NCBI GenBank assembly: GCA_001464585.1
Contig: LNFF01000006.1
Span: 186,001-250,000 of the forward strand
Source: Gammaproteobacteria bacterium Ga0077554
GTDB lineage: Bacteria; Pseudomonadota; Gammaproteobacteria; Ga0077554; Ga007554
Direction of reading: 5' to 3'
DNA: 64,000 nucleotides
The position numbers were made by a program, and so were the translations under genes. Positions 43,816 to 51,809 of the stretch are shown here, one piece after another. Every line of letters begins with the position of its first letter. The stretch's first letter is position 1. Under the pieces are notes generated by a model. It was not told the origin of the DNA. It worked only from the letters and a program-made list of their open reading frames with translations, and made no database searches.

Positions 43816-44201
43816 TACAACGCTTTAAATCTAACCTTTACTGTTTTTGCTGTCAATCGGTTTCTCCCAGCGGTCTGGGCGGCCCCAAATCGCTCGGAGA
43901 AACCCCCTCAAAATAAGGAGGCTTCCCATCGTCTGAATAGTACAGCAATGCATGATTATAGCCACGTCTGCCTCTTCACAGACGACCTGGCGTTATTCTA
44001 TCAGCCTAAATCCTGGCCGACTAATCCCATTGCAAGGAACGTATGCTTGGCTTGCCGTGAGCCGCTGCATTCTTCCTTGCCTGGCCCGCCTTTGGGGATC
44101 TTGGGCCAACTACACATAAGGGCGCGACACGCAATCGATGTGCCGCACAAAGGGGCGCTGCCATTTCCCGACGGCAGGCGGCCGGCAGAGTGAAAGTGAA
44201 G
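43816..44201. other. Gene-free stretch upstream of R-C
   Basis: About 390 bases. Frames on both strands are short and of improbable composition. It separates two transcription units. Confidence 0.4.
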
Positions 44202-44264
44202 ACCCCAAGGCCTTCCCTCAGCACCCCCGTTAATCCTGGAAGCAATGAGGGAAGGCCTTGGGGT
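44202..44264. repeat. 19-bp perfect inverted repeat
   Basis: ACCCCAAGGCCTTCCCTCA (44202-44220) and its exact complement (44246-44264) with a 25-base loop. It follows the gene at 44310 and could end transcripts from both sides, though no T run is next to it. Confidence 0.6.
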
Positions 44265-44309
44265 TGCATCACCCCAACCCCACGACCTTCCCTTTACAAA
44301 TAACCCATC

Positions 44310-44675
44310 TCACAAAGCCTGGGTGTGTATTTTTGATGCTCGGGCAGTGTGCGGCGGGATAACATCCGCATGCCACAAGGGGTTTTTCATCGCACGTTCC
44401 AGTTGACCGTGACTCAAAATAAAATATTTCTCAGACATCGCTTCCTCGACGGCATCCAGCTTTGACGGATGCTGTGAGTCACCGTAGAAGCCATGGTCAT
44501 CGAAAAATGACAATTGCCACCACCCGACTCGCTTGGCGCTGGGCACAATAATAACGGCCTGCCATGCACCGCTGTATTGACTCTTTTTCAGAAATTCAAT
44601 CGGTGTATCGGCGCCATGACGGCGGTCATGCCAATGCACCACGGCTTTGACCACAGTAAATTCAAGTACGCTCAT
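44310..44675 (-). CDS. Hypothetical ICE protein
   Basis: 121 residues. Pattern: a beta start (VLEFTVVKAVVHW), a central AVIIVPSAKRVGWWQLSFFD and a helical C-terminal half. No family recognised. The frame runs up to 44714; ATG at 44675 with AAGGAGA is preferred. Behind hairpin L12. Confidence 0.55.
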   Translation of the reverse strand: MSVLEFTVVKAVVHWHDRRHGADTPIEFLKKSQYSGAWQAVIIVPSAKRVGWWQLSFFDDHGFYGDSQHPSKLDAVEEAMSEKYFILSHGQLERAMKNPLWHADVIPPHTARASKIHTQAL

Positions 44676-44700
44676 CGTTCGTCTCCTTGATAAAAGAAAA

Positions 44701-44748
44701 CCAACGGGGCGCACTTCTCCCCCAACGGGAAAAATACTCCCGTTGGGG
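44701..44748 (-). promoter_or_regulatory. Leader hairpin L12 with two exclusive forms
   Basis: On the minus strand CCAACGGG can pair with the near CCCGTTGG (no T run) or with the far CCCCGTTGG, which is followed by TTTTCTTTT. The two forms exclude each other, as antiterminator and terminator do in attenuators. Confidence 0.65.
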
Positions 44749-44830
44749 TTGTTAATGAGGAAGCGGCTAGTGTCCGCTTCCTCGTTTTAAATGTTAAAAA
44801 AACAAACGTAACTATTTTTTAATCTAAGTG

Positions 44831-45067
44831 TTAGTTGGGACTTGTGACCTCTGTCCAGAATTCAGGTACAAGTGGCCACGAATCTCTAATGTCATGATAC
44901 CTATCATTCTGTTGATCGTACTCTGCCCACTCTCCACCTTCTTGCCAATGCGTGTAGAGTCCATACATGGGTGCCGCCCATCCATGTGAATAAAACAACA
45001 CTTTCACTTGGGCGCCCACCTCTGTTGTTGGCGAGCTATCTTTCGTACTAACCCATTGCATCGTCAT
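44831..45067 (-). CDS. Small hypothetical protein (DUF551-like pattern)
   Basis: 78 residues. MQWVSTKDSSPTTEVGAQVK and a C-terminal WPLVPEFW recall small phage-type DUF551 proteins (W-x-S-x-K-D-x-x-P). The middle is aromatic (HGWAAPMYGLYTHW). Function unknown. ATG at 45067 behind GAGGAG; hairpin L13 just upstream. Confidence 0.55.
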   Translation of the reverse strand: MTMQWVSTKDSSPTTEVGAQVKVLFYSHGWAAPMYGLYTHWQEGGEWAEYDQQNDRYHDIRDSWPLVPEFWTEVTSPN

Positions 45068-45092
45068 GATGGTTACTCCTCATAAAAAAACA

Positions 45093-45114
45093 CCGGGGAT
45101 ATCACTATCCCCGG
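45093..45114 (-). promoter_or_regulatory. Leader hairpin L13
   Basis: CCGGGGATA-GTGA-TATCCCCGG, a perfect 9-bp stem, followed by TG and TTTTTTT. It is the shortest of the set and has no clear anti-SD, so it may be a plain terminator. Confidence 0.7.
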
Positions 45115-45134
45115 CACGATTGGAAATGAAAAAT

Positions 45135-45656
45135 TTAGAGAGGATCACTGTCATTGAAGGTGTAGTCCCTTCCACTTTCATCATCAGCAGGAATGTGCTG
45201 TTGATGGCTGGCAGGGACATCCTCATTGGACGTGTCACTTGAAACCGGCAACACATGCATGCCGTCAACTTTCGCCCAATGGATTTTCAGTAACCGGGCT
45301 TTGAGACTGACGCCTGTTTGACCGGCTTTTTCACCTTTGTCATAGACAAAGGTTTCGGTATACAGATCACCGAGCTTGAAGGACACCAACACCTTTTTCT
45401 TGGCCTGAATTTCCGGCATCAGCAGGCGAATAACCTCTTGCGCCTCTTCACCAGAAACACGGCAATCAAAACGGGTGTAGTTAACATCATCACCCGCCTT
45501 ACCGTGTAATGCTGACACTTCAACTGCAAGAAACGGCTGACCGCGTTTTACCTGGACTTCGCGGGCACGGTAGAGATAACCGATGCCTGCGACATGCAGA
45601 TCAAAATACTTCTGATCCTGTGTGGTTTGATTGTTGGCTGGATTGCTATTGGTCAT
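45135..45656 (-). CDS. DUF3577 (STY4534-type) ICE protein
   Basis: 173 residues. YFDLHVAGIGYLYRAREVQ with VKRGQPFLAVEVSALHG and the following YTRFDCRVSG are typical of DUF3577, a conserved SPI-7/ICEclc protein of single-stranded-DNA-binding (OB-like) look. The last 40 residues are acidic, as in many ssDNA-binding proteins. It may take part in element replication; that is inference. The frame opens at 45698 but ATG at 45656 with AAGGAGAAAG is preferred, and this SD pairs with hairpin L14. Confidence 0.82.
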   Translation of the reverse strand: MTNSNPANNQTTQDQKYFDLHVAGIGYLYRAREVQVKRGQPFLAVEVSALHGKAGDDVNYTRFDCRVSGEEAQEVIRLLMPEIQAKKKVLVSFKLGDLYTETFVYDKGEKAGQTGVSLKARLLKIHWAKVDGMHVLPVSSDTSNEDVPASHQQHIPADDESGRDYTFNDSDPL

Positions 45657-45683
45657 GATACTTTCTCCTTGAGGGTTTAAAAA

Positions 45684-45727
45684 CCGGGGAGAAAGCACAG
45701 ATCCCGACCGGGAATGTGATTCCCCGG
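45684..45727 (-). promoter_or_regulatory. Leader hairpin L14 (DUF3577)
   Basis: CCGGGGA/TCCCCGG with TTTTT; GGGGAAT-CAC-ATTCCC is the alternative. GCTTTCTCC (45688-45696) pairs with GGAGAAAGT (45660-45668), one G-T. Confidence 0.72.
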
Positions 45728-45739
45728 ATGGGTGGTTTG

Positions 45740-45765
45740 AAAAAACCGAATCTTAGAAAGATCGG
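45740..45765 (-). terminator. Leader terminator T1 in repeat R-D
   Basis: CCGATCTT/AAGAT-x-CGG stem followed by TTTTTT. The stem sequence differs from R-A and R-B but the fold and the T run are kept. Confidence 0.6.
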
Positions 45766-45771
45766 CAGATT

Positions 45772-45895
45772 TGAAGAGACAGACCGACAGCGTTACCGCT
45801 GGTGTGCCGTTTTCACGATCCAACGCGCTCATGATGAGCGGGTATAGGCACTGGGCACGACTTTACCGAAGTCGTCACGGGTAAAAACAATTGCG
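45772..45895 (-). repeat. Structured leader repeat R-D
   Basis: Fourth copy of the R family. It carries the same series of hairpins as R-A with scattered substitutions in loops. It marks the first transcription unit of the array and follows the lipoprotein gene end. Confidence 0.7.
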
Positions 45896-45963
45896 CAGAA
45901 TAACGAGCCTCTTATACCATTGACGATACTTACTGTCAATGCCTTTGCAACAAAATCAGCACC

Positions 45964-47235
45964 TCAAGGGGTGATGAGGGACCACACGCCGGTTTCATCC
46001 GCCCACACCAGCAGGGGTTTGCCATCCGGGGCAAGTTCGACCAGGGGATTGCTGGTGCGTGGGTCAGTTAATTGCACCGGGGCGCTCCAGGGTTGCGCGC
46101 CGCTAAAGTGCCTGGACCAGATTTCCCCCGCACCCGCCGCCCACACCACCCGCACATCATTGTTGGCATTCATCGCCAGATGCGGCGGGGCGCTGGCCGC
46201 GAGGACGGCGGTGTCCCACACCCCGCCCCGGTAACGTCCCGCATGCGTGCTTCCCCACACCAGTACCGCTGCACCATCACTGCCTACTTCTACCTGTAAC
46301 TCGTTCTGGAACACTACCGCTGAGTCTTCCAGTAACACCGGCGGCTGCCACATCACGCCGTCATAGTACGCTACCCAGACTTGAACGCCCGTCGCCACCT
46401 GCTCCTGCCAAGCCGCGACCGCATGGCCGTTCACACCCACTGCCAGATAAGGGTTCCGGATGCCTGCGACCCTGCCGAATGACTGCACCACGCTCACCGG
46501 CCCCCACACACCCGCCACGCCCCGCACCGCGCGCAGATCAAAGGAGGTCTCGGCAACCACCTGTACTGCACCGCCCGCGTCGATACCGAACGTGATTTGC
46601 CCGAGTGAGCCCGAGGGAGTCCCCGGTAACGCCAGCGGCACCACCGTCGGTACACTCGAGCCACCGGTAACCCGATAACCGCTGCTGCGCACCTCGTCAG
46701 CCACACACCACATCACCTGAGCCACCGTCGCCCCGGAAGGATCGGCGCTTACTTGCGGAACACACACCGGATCGTGATCAAGCACTTGGGGCGACTGCCA
46801 GACACCCGCGACATACGCCGCTGTCTTCAGCGCGGTGGTGATCGGATTGGCAAGATTTTCCATCCAGACGACCACCGCATCGCCATGATTGTCCATGGCC
46901 ACTTCCACAACATAGGGGACAGCAAGCGATTGCACCTTCTGGGCGGCCCCCCATCCCGTCACGGGGTGGTAGACATTCGCCCAGATTTCCGATTCGGTCA
47001 CTCGAATGGGATCGTCGGTAAAGGTGCGCCATACGGCGATCACATCGCCTTGGGCATTAGCCGCCGTTCGCAGGAAATTGTTTGCGCCGACCGCGCCGAT
47101 CTTGACGATGTTGAGTGCGGGCGGCGGGTTGCTGCCGCCTGGAGTGGGGGGCGTCGGCACCGACCCTCCCCCGCCACCACATGACACAAGCAAGACACTC
47201 AAACCAAGTAGTGCTACCCGCTTCATGATCTTCAT
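45964..47235 (-). CDS. Predicted lipoprotein with beta-propeller-like repeats
   Basis: 423 residues. The N-terminus is a lipoprotein signal: MKIMKRVALLGLSVLLVSC with the lipobox Cys at position 19, then a run of Gly and a Pro-rich linker. The rest has about seven repeats that carry D/N-x-x-G-x-A-x-V-x-W (for example AQGDVIAVWRTF, DNHGDAVVVWMEN), which suggests an extracytoplasmic beta-propeller. ATG at 47235 has AAGGAG; the frame is open upstream into the HDOD gene. It is not a usual ICE backbone gene. Confidence 0.72.
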   Translation of the reverse strand: MKIMKRVALLGLSVLLVSCGGGGGSVPTPPTPGGSNPPPALNIVKIGAVGANNFLRTAANAQGDVIAVWRTFTDDPIRVTESEIWANVYHPVTGWGAAQKVQSLAVPYVVEVAMDNHGDAVVVWMENLANPITTALKTAAYVAGVWQSPQVLDHDPVCVPQVSADPSGATVAQVMWCVADEVRSSGYRVTGGSSVPTVVPLALPGTPSGSLGQITFGIDAGGAVQVVAETSFDLRAVRGVAGVWGPVSVVQSFGRVAGIRNPYLAVGVNGHAVAAWQEQVATGVQVWVAYYDGVMWQPPVLLEDSAVVFQNELQVEVGSDGAAVLVWGSTHAGRYRGGVWDTAVLAASAPPHLAMNANNDVRVVWAAGAGEIWSRHFSGAQPWSAPVQLTDPRTSNPLVELAPDGKPLLVWADETGVWSLITP

Positions 47236-47245
47236 GCCATTCTCC

Positions 47246-48109
47246 TTAACGTGTAAAATCAAGAAAGCCAAGTGCCTCTGCAAATTGAATATCTGCACTT
47301 TCTACAATAGCGTTCAACGCCGCATCCATAGACAAACCCGCCATCGCCCACGCACCGGGGTAGGGCTGCGATACCAGCCCTGTTCCCGTTTCGGACGCAC
47401 GGGTTGCCCCGGAAATGCTGGACAACACATCTGCTAAATGTACGATACCCACCGCCCTGAATTCCCGGGTGGCATACTTGCTATCCGCCGCGTGATGATA
47501 CTCGACAGCACATTCCAGGGGGGTGGGCAGATGCCATGCCCGCATCAACTCCCCGCCGACAGCGGCATGATCGAATCCCATCACCTGCTGCTCAGCCACC
47601 TGCAGCGGGAGATTCGATTTCCGGCTGCGATACAGCGCTTCCTGTGCCAGGTCGGGTACGCCGTGATAAATCATCAAACTACCGATATCGTGAAGCAGTC
47701 CTGCCGTGAAATACATCTCTGGGTTATCCGCTCTTACCTGCTGAGCCAAAATTCTCGCAACCACCCCCACGTAAACGCTGTGTCGCCAAAAGCGATCCAT
47801 ATCCATCAATGTCGTCGTGAGGCCACTGAACGCGCTTACCGCCTCGGTCACCAGCACCAAATGCGCAAGCTGCTGTGTTCCCACCACGGTGATGGCGCGT
47901 GACACGGTGTCAATAGGCACCGAAAGCCCGTAAAAAGAGCTGTTGACCAATTTCAGCAGGCGTCCGGTTAATGCAGGGTCGATGGCAATAACCCGCGCAA
48001 GATCATCTGCTGTTGTGCTGGGATCATGGATTAATTCACACAGTCGCATATACACCCGGGGCGGTGAGGCGGGAACGATGTTAATCAAGTCGCGGGGGTT
48101 TATCGCCAC
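47246..48109 (-). CDS. HDOD-domain signalling protein
   Basis: 287 residues. HDOD proteins are inactive relatives of HD phosphohydrolases that act in signal transduction. Visible: PASPPRVYMRLCELIHDPST, AIDPALTGRLLKLVNSSFYG, RAITVVGTQQLAHLVL, and GLLHDIGSLMIYH (an HD pair retained), VGGELMRAWHLP. The position just before a lipoprotein gene (11-base gap) suggests an operon of cargo genes. The target of the signal is not evident. Confidence 0.85.
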   Translation of the reverse strand: MAINPRDLINIVPASPPRVYMRLCELIHDPSTTADDLARVIAIDPALTGRLLKLVNSSFYGLSVPIDTVSRAITVVGTQQLAHLVLVTEAVSAFSGLTTTLMDMDRFWRHSVYVGVVARILAQQVRADNPEMYFTAGLLHDIGSLMIYHGVPDLAQEALYRSRKSNLPLQVAEQQVMGFDHAAVGGELMRAWHLPTPLECAVEYHHAADSKYATREFRAVGIVHLADVLSSISGATRASETGTGLVSQPYPGAWAMAGLSMDAALNAIVESADIQFAEALGFLDFTR

Positions 48110-48197
48110 ACAAGTATCCTTTTTATTATAGCCAGGGAAGATTTCGCATTAAACCAGATCCTTGTGCCAGCGGGTAATGACCATGCCACTTGCTGGC

Positions 48198-48386
48198 TTA
48201 CGGCAGGAACTGGCTAATACGCCGCGTCACCGGTAGCGCCACGAGGAGAAACAGCGTAACAGGTGCGGCCATCATCATCAGCCACATCGGACCTACTGCA
48301 TATCTCACAACAACCTCAGTGCCGGTTAAATACATCACGGCATAGAGGCTACCGACAATCGCATAAACCCAAAGTACAATTTTCAT
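48198..48386 (-). CDS. Small two-helix membrane protein
   Basis: 62 residues with two membrane segments (about 2-19 and 30-53: KIVLWVYAIVGSLYAVMYL and a second rich in Met, Leu and Val). Function unknown. ATG at 48386 with AAGGAAAG; the frame upstream is not needed. Confidence 0.5.
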   Translation of the reverse strand: MKIVLWVYAIVGSLYAVMYLTGTEVVVRYAVGPMWLMMMAAPVTLFLLVALPVTRRISQFLP

Positions 48387-48458
48387 TTCGATTCTTCCTT
48401 TCCTTTTTAGATTCCATGATTGCACGGTGACTTTAGACAGCCGTTCGTATACTTTCCT

Positions 48459-49022
48459 CTATGTTTGAACCGACATACCGGTTAAGGCGTCACGCGCGGC
48501 ATAAGCCTGCACTACCCTCTGCGCTTTTTCCCTCCGCGCCTCAGCCCCGTTCACCCACCGTTCCATCGAATCATATTCTCCGGACACGGGCTGGCGTTTC
48601 TGCTCGACCCATCCCATCTGATACGCTGCCAGCACGGGATCCTGTGCACACCACTGTGCCAGCGCAATATATTTCTCCGGTTGCGCCTTCGCGTCCAGCG
48701 GGCGTAAACGCCCCATATACATGGTCACCCACACGCTTTCTTCTCGATCAGGATAAAACCAATATATAAGAACAAAAGTAGTGAAACCCGCACCAAAGAT
48801 AAGAAGCGACTGGGTAATAGTATCTGTTGTGCGCATCGCCCATACAGTTATCCCCAGCACCACGAACGCGAAAACATTTATAAAAATAGGCATCATAATA
48901 GATAGGCGCACTTGCTCTTTTTTCAGTGCAATGCGCCATTGCGAGATCTCTGCCTCCGTTACTGCGGGTGACTGCAGATCGAAAACGATGTTAGGAATGC
49001 GTGCTTCAAATGGATTATTCAT
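48459..49022 (-). CDS. Membrane protein of unknown function
   Basis: 187 residues. Two neighbouring membrane segments (about 43-62 IMMPIFINVFAFVVLGITVW, and 71-90 SLLIFGAGFTTFVLIYWFYP) follow a soluble N-terminus. The C-terminal 95 residues are soluble and helical. No family recognised. The frame opens at 49169 but ATG at 49022 is chosen. Confidence 0.55.
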   Translation of the reverse strand: MNNPFEARIPNIVFDLQSPAVTEAEISQWRIALKKEQVRLSIMMPIFINVFAFVVLGITVWAMRTTDTITQSLLIFGAGFTTFVLIYWFYPDREESVWVTMYMGRLRPLDAKAQPEKYIALAQWCAQDPVLAAYQMGWVEQKRQPVSGEYDSMERWVNGAEARREKAQRVVQAYAARDALTGMSVQT

Positions 49023-49062
49023 AGCGTGTTCCTTGATCCTGTTTATTAGGTCTGGTGAGGCA

Positions 49063-49602
49063 TCAGCAACCCGCTTCATTTTGCAGGATCTTCGCCAACA
49101 TGCCGATGTACGCGGCGGGCCGCCCGTAATAGAGCTGATAAAGGCCCATAAAGTAGCCCACGATGTCATCGTGAGTCGTGAACACCGTTTTAGGAAGGTG
49201 GTAGGTGAATTCCTGGTCGTAACTGAAGCGTATCTCTTCGCCTGTCATATAGAATCGCAGAAGTGCGTGCATAATCGTGCGCGACTTGTCTGCTGAACAC
49301 GCGGCACCTTCACGCTCCTCGATAAGGCGCTGGAAATGCGACTCGACAAACCGTGAATTCTTGAGCAGAAAGCGGGCCTTAGGGCTGTGCGTTACGTCCG
49401 CAAGGAGGCCGTCCATCACCTGGTCGAGCGGGCAGTGAAGACTGAAGTAGAACTGCTCGTAATCACCTTTCTTGGCGCTCGCCACGGCTTTCGCCACTAT
49501 TTCGTTCGACGACACCGACTGATAAGCTTCCTGGCTCTCCTCGGCGAATGCACCGAGCATGGATTCCAGGACGCGCTTTATATCGTTGGGTAATGTGCTC
49601 AT
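49063..49602 (-). CDS. Hypothetical soluble helical protein
   Basis: 179 residues, strongly helical, acidic and soluble (LPNDIKRVLESMLGAFAEE, RFVESHFQRLIEEREGA). No family known. A weak SD precedes the ATG at 49602. It lies between a membrane-protein gene and an HD-hydrolase gene on the same strand. Confidence 0.55.
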   Translation of the reverse strand: MSTLPNDIKRVLESMLGAFAEESQEAYQSVSSNEIVAKAVASAKKGDYEQFYFSLHCPLDQVMDGLLADVTHSPKARFLLKNSRFVESHFQRLIEEREGAACSADKSRTIMHALLRFYMTGEEIRFSYDQEFTYHLPKTVFTTHDDIVGYFMGLYQLYYGRPAAYIGMLAKILQNEAGC

Positions 49603-49707
49603 TTTGCGGCTCCGAACATAGTCCTATCGCCGTTTTACAATTCGCATGACCTGTGATTCAGCTTCCCAGAATAACAACGGATCACGCCCATCACAACATC
49701 TGGAATC

Positions 49708-50310
49708 TCACGCACACAAAGCCGTAAGCGACCTGCCCGACACCAGCTCGCAGTATGCCTCCATGAATTGTTCATAAGCATGCATCGGCGGCAAGGGCTG
49801 GCTAAACGTGTCAAGCATGAAACGCGGCACGTCTGCCGGGGGCAGTTCCCAATGCGCGCCGCGCGAAGGCTGAAGGTGGTACGCCTCAACAATCGAGGCC
49901 AGTGTATCGGCCTGCTTGATAATGAACATTTCTGCCTCAACAGGACAGGACACATCCAGTGCGACATGAATCACCCTCTGCAGCCGTTCTTCAATAGCCG
50001 TGATCGCCGCGCGAAGACTGTCCATCTGTTTCATGGGTGTTACGATATCGCCGGTATAGGCTTCATGGGCATCATGTAATAGCGCCCTCAATGCCACCGC
50101 CGCGTCCTTATTCCAGAATCGCTGTACGGCCATGGACACCCACACGCAGTGCTGCGCCACTGAATAGGTGAACTCTCCGCCCGTGGCGCCGTTGAAGCGC
50201 GCCGTGCGCGACAGCGACCAGGCGATATCCTCAATGCAGATCTGCTCAGGCTGCGGATCCATCAGATCAACAAACAGTCCTGTGGGACAGGTTTCGATAA
50301 CGTGGTTCAT
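49708..50310 (-). CDS. HD-domain hydrolase, YfbR-like
   Basis: 200 residues. Metal-binding residues of the HD superfamily are visible: YSVAQHCVWVS (His), LLHDAHEAYTGDI (His-Asp), and IKQADTLAS (Asp). The pattern is that of YfbR-type 5'-deoxynucleotidases, which remove phosphate from dNMPs. On a mobile element it may alter nucleotide pools; some relatives act in phage defence. Its start overlaps nothing, but its ATG (50310) overlaps the stop of the upstream wHTH gene. Confidence 0.8.
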   Translation of the reverse strand: MNHVIETCPTGLFVDLMDPQPEQICIEDIAWSLSRTARFNGATGGEFTYSVAQHCVWVSMAVQRFWNKDAAVALRALLHDAHEAYTGDIVTPMKQMDSLRAAITAIEERLQRVIHVALDVSCPVEAEMFIIKQADTLASIVEAYHLQPSRGAHWELPPADVPRFMLDTFSQPLPPMHAYEQFMEAYCELVSGRSLTALCA

Positions 50311-50540
50311 CGTTTCTCCTCTAGCCAGGCAGGAAATTTCATCTCGCGTTGCTTGGTCTTATACAGGTGTTTACGTCGATAACCATCGCCCGGCAGAAAC
50401 TCGACCAGACCGCCCCGTGCGAGCGCCCTCATAACTCTATTCACGTCACGATGACTAATGCGCGTGATGGCTGCGATGTCACAAGCACGATAGATGCAAT
50501 TATCACGCATCGCGTGCAGCATTTGATTGACATGGCTCAT
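50307..50540 (-). CDS. Small winged-helix DNA-binding protein
   Basis: 77 residues. ACDIAAITRISHRDVNRVMRAL is a helix-turn-helix and GGLVEFLPGDGYRRKHLY the wing. It may regulate the adjoining genes. The stop overlaps the HD-hydrolase start by four bases (ATGA), so the two are co-translated. It lies 28 bases downstream of ssb. Confidence 0.65.
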   Translation of the reverse strand: MSHVNQMLHAMRDNCIYRACDIAAITRISHRDVNRVMRALARGGLVEFLPGDGYRRKHLYKTKQREMKFPAWLEEKR

Positions 50541-50568
50541 GGTTGCTACTGCAATGCCCTGCTAACCG

Positions 50569-51006
50569 CTAATATGGAATATCGTCGCCCCTGGGGCCAT
50601 CGTCAAGACCCCCAAAATCCTGATGAGGGATATCATCATCCTGCGGCGCAGACGGCACTTCACTGGCAGGTTTCTTGCCGAGCATCTGTAGCTCACTGCC
50701 AACAATCTCAGTGGTGTAACGGTCGATACCGTCTTTTTTGTCTGTCCATTTGCGTGTCCGCAATTTTCCTTCGATGCCCACCTGCGATCCCTTCTTCAGA
50801 AATTCACCCGCCACCTCAGCCAGTCGGTTGAATAATACGATGCGGTGCCACTCGGTCTTTTCCTTGGGTTCACCCGATTGTTTGTCTTTCCACTTGTCAG
50901 TGGTTGCCAAGCTGAATGTGCATACCGCGTTACCGTTCGGCATATAACGCATTAGCGGGTCAGCGCCCAGATTACCTACTAGAATTGTTTTATTGATGGA
51001 TGCCAT
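50569..51006 (-). CDS. ssb: Single-stranded DNA-binding protein
   Basis: 145 residues. The OB-fold is complete ([67 protein letters not shown]). A short linker leads to the C-terminal tail GDDIPY, in which the last residue is Tyr rather than the usual Phe (DDDIPF) that binds repair proteins. SSB genes are frequent in ICEs of this class and coat the transferred or replicating strand. ATG at 51006. Confidence 0.93.
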   Translation of the reverse strand: MASINKTILVGNLGADPLMRYMPNGNAVCTFSLATTDKWKDKQSGEPKEKTEWHRIVLFNRLAEVAGEFLKKGSQVGIEGKLRTRKWTDKKDGIDRYTTEIVGSELQMLGKKPASEVPSAPQDDDIPHQDFGGLDDGPRGDDIPY

Positions 51007-51073
51007 AGTTGAAATCTCCTCGATTGTTGGTGGTAGATAAACTCATTCCGACGTGTACAGATAACCGCATTTC

Positions 51074-51550
51074 TCAACCCAAATCCAGCGAAAACCCTAC
51101 TTTGGTTCCCACTGTGTTTTTCAGCGCGTGTGCGTAACCCTCCAGAACAACACAGTCGCCCAAATACTGCCGCAATCGCGTCCACTCACTTTGACGCAAG
51201 GCGTGAGCCACATTCAAGTTCAACATCTCCTGCCCATAGCGTACATAAATACGCTGTACCGGCGGCTCCAGCGCCGACAGCAGCGCCTGACCGGCCTCAC
51301 CGGCCAGATCCACGTAATTCTGTTTACCGTTGCGCCCCTGACACCGCCACCTCACGTACACATGGCCACCCGCGATGCGCTGCACCACCGGATGTGCCGG
51401 CCAGGGACGGCGGAAGGCCTGTTGGAATTCCTGTGCCAGCACTTCCATACGCTTCACAAGCCCCACCTTCTCCGCTTCCAGGTCACGGACGCGCTGACGC
51501 ACCCGCCCACGACTCCGCAGGATATCAGTCACGCACGCCTTCCGTTCCAT
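51074..51550 (-). CDS. Hypothetical ICE protein
   Basis: 158 residues. The first 45 are a basic coiled helix (RGRVRQRVRDLEAEKVGLVK), then a beta part (GGHVYVRWRCQGRNGKQNYV) and a helical end. Found next to ssb and no family can be named with confidence. The C-terminal coding sequence (TKVGFSLDLG) recurs in decayed form near 52960-53000. It starts with an ATG at 51550. Confidence 0.58.
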   Translation of the reverse strand: MERKACVTDILRSRGRVRQRVRDLEAEKVGLVKRMEVLAQEFQQAFRRPWPAHPVVQRIAGGHVYVRWRCQGRNGKQNYVDLAGEAGQALLSALEPPVQRIYVRYGQEMLNLNVAHALRQSEWTRLRQYLGDCVVLEGYAHALKNTVGTKVGFSLDLG

Positions 51551-51558
51551 ATTCCATG

Positions 51559-51783
51559 TTAGATTGCAAAATCACGCTTTGAGTATTTCCGTGTAGACAG
51601 GATTATTTTCTGACATTCTTTGCAATTTATTTTTGCTCCAGGCGGCGTATCAGCCGATTCCTGCCGGACTGATTGATGCGGGTCGTCTCCGTCCAGTCCG
51701 CAAAGAGTGGCGCTGAGGCCCGTGGGGTGCTGGGCATGGATCTCAAGCGTTCCCATGCTAATTATTGCCAAATATTTGCTCAC
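51559..51783 (-). CDS. Small protein with Cys pairs
   Basis: About 74 residues. It has one Cys in ATLCGLDGDD and a Cys-x-x-Cys in INCKECQKII, a weak zinc-ribbon pattern. The start is uncertain: TTG at 51813 overlaps the upstream stop, while GTG at 51783 has GAGG upstream and is preferred. Unknown function. Confidence 0.45.
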   Translation of the reverse strand: MSKYLAIISMGTLEIHAQHPTGLSATLCGLDGDDPHQSVRQESADTPPGAKINCKECQKIILSTRKYSKRDFAI

Positions 51784-51809
51784 GTGCACCTCACAATCTA
51801 ACAACCGCT

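Noticed and set aside
44021-44272. An 83-codon minus-strand frame over the 19-bp inverted repeat
   Set aside because: Improbable composition and overlap with the inverted repeat; no family.
34788-45895. Regularly spaced repeats that could suggest a CRISPR array
   Set aside because: Spacing is in kilobases, units are long and structured and lie in gene leaders; no short repeat/spacer pattern and no cas genes.
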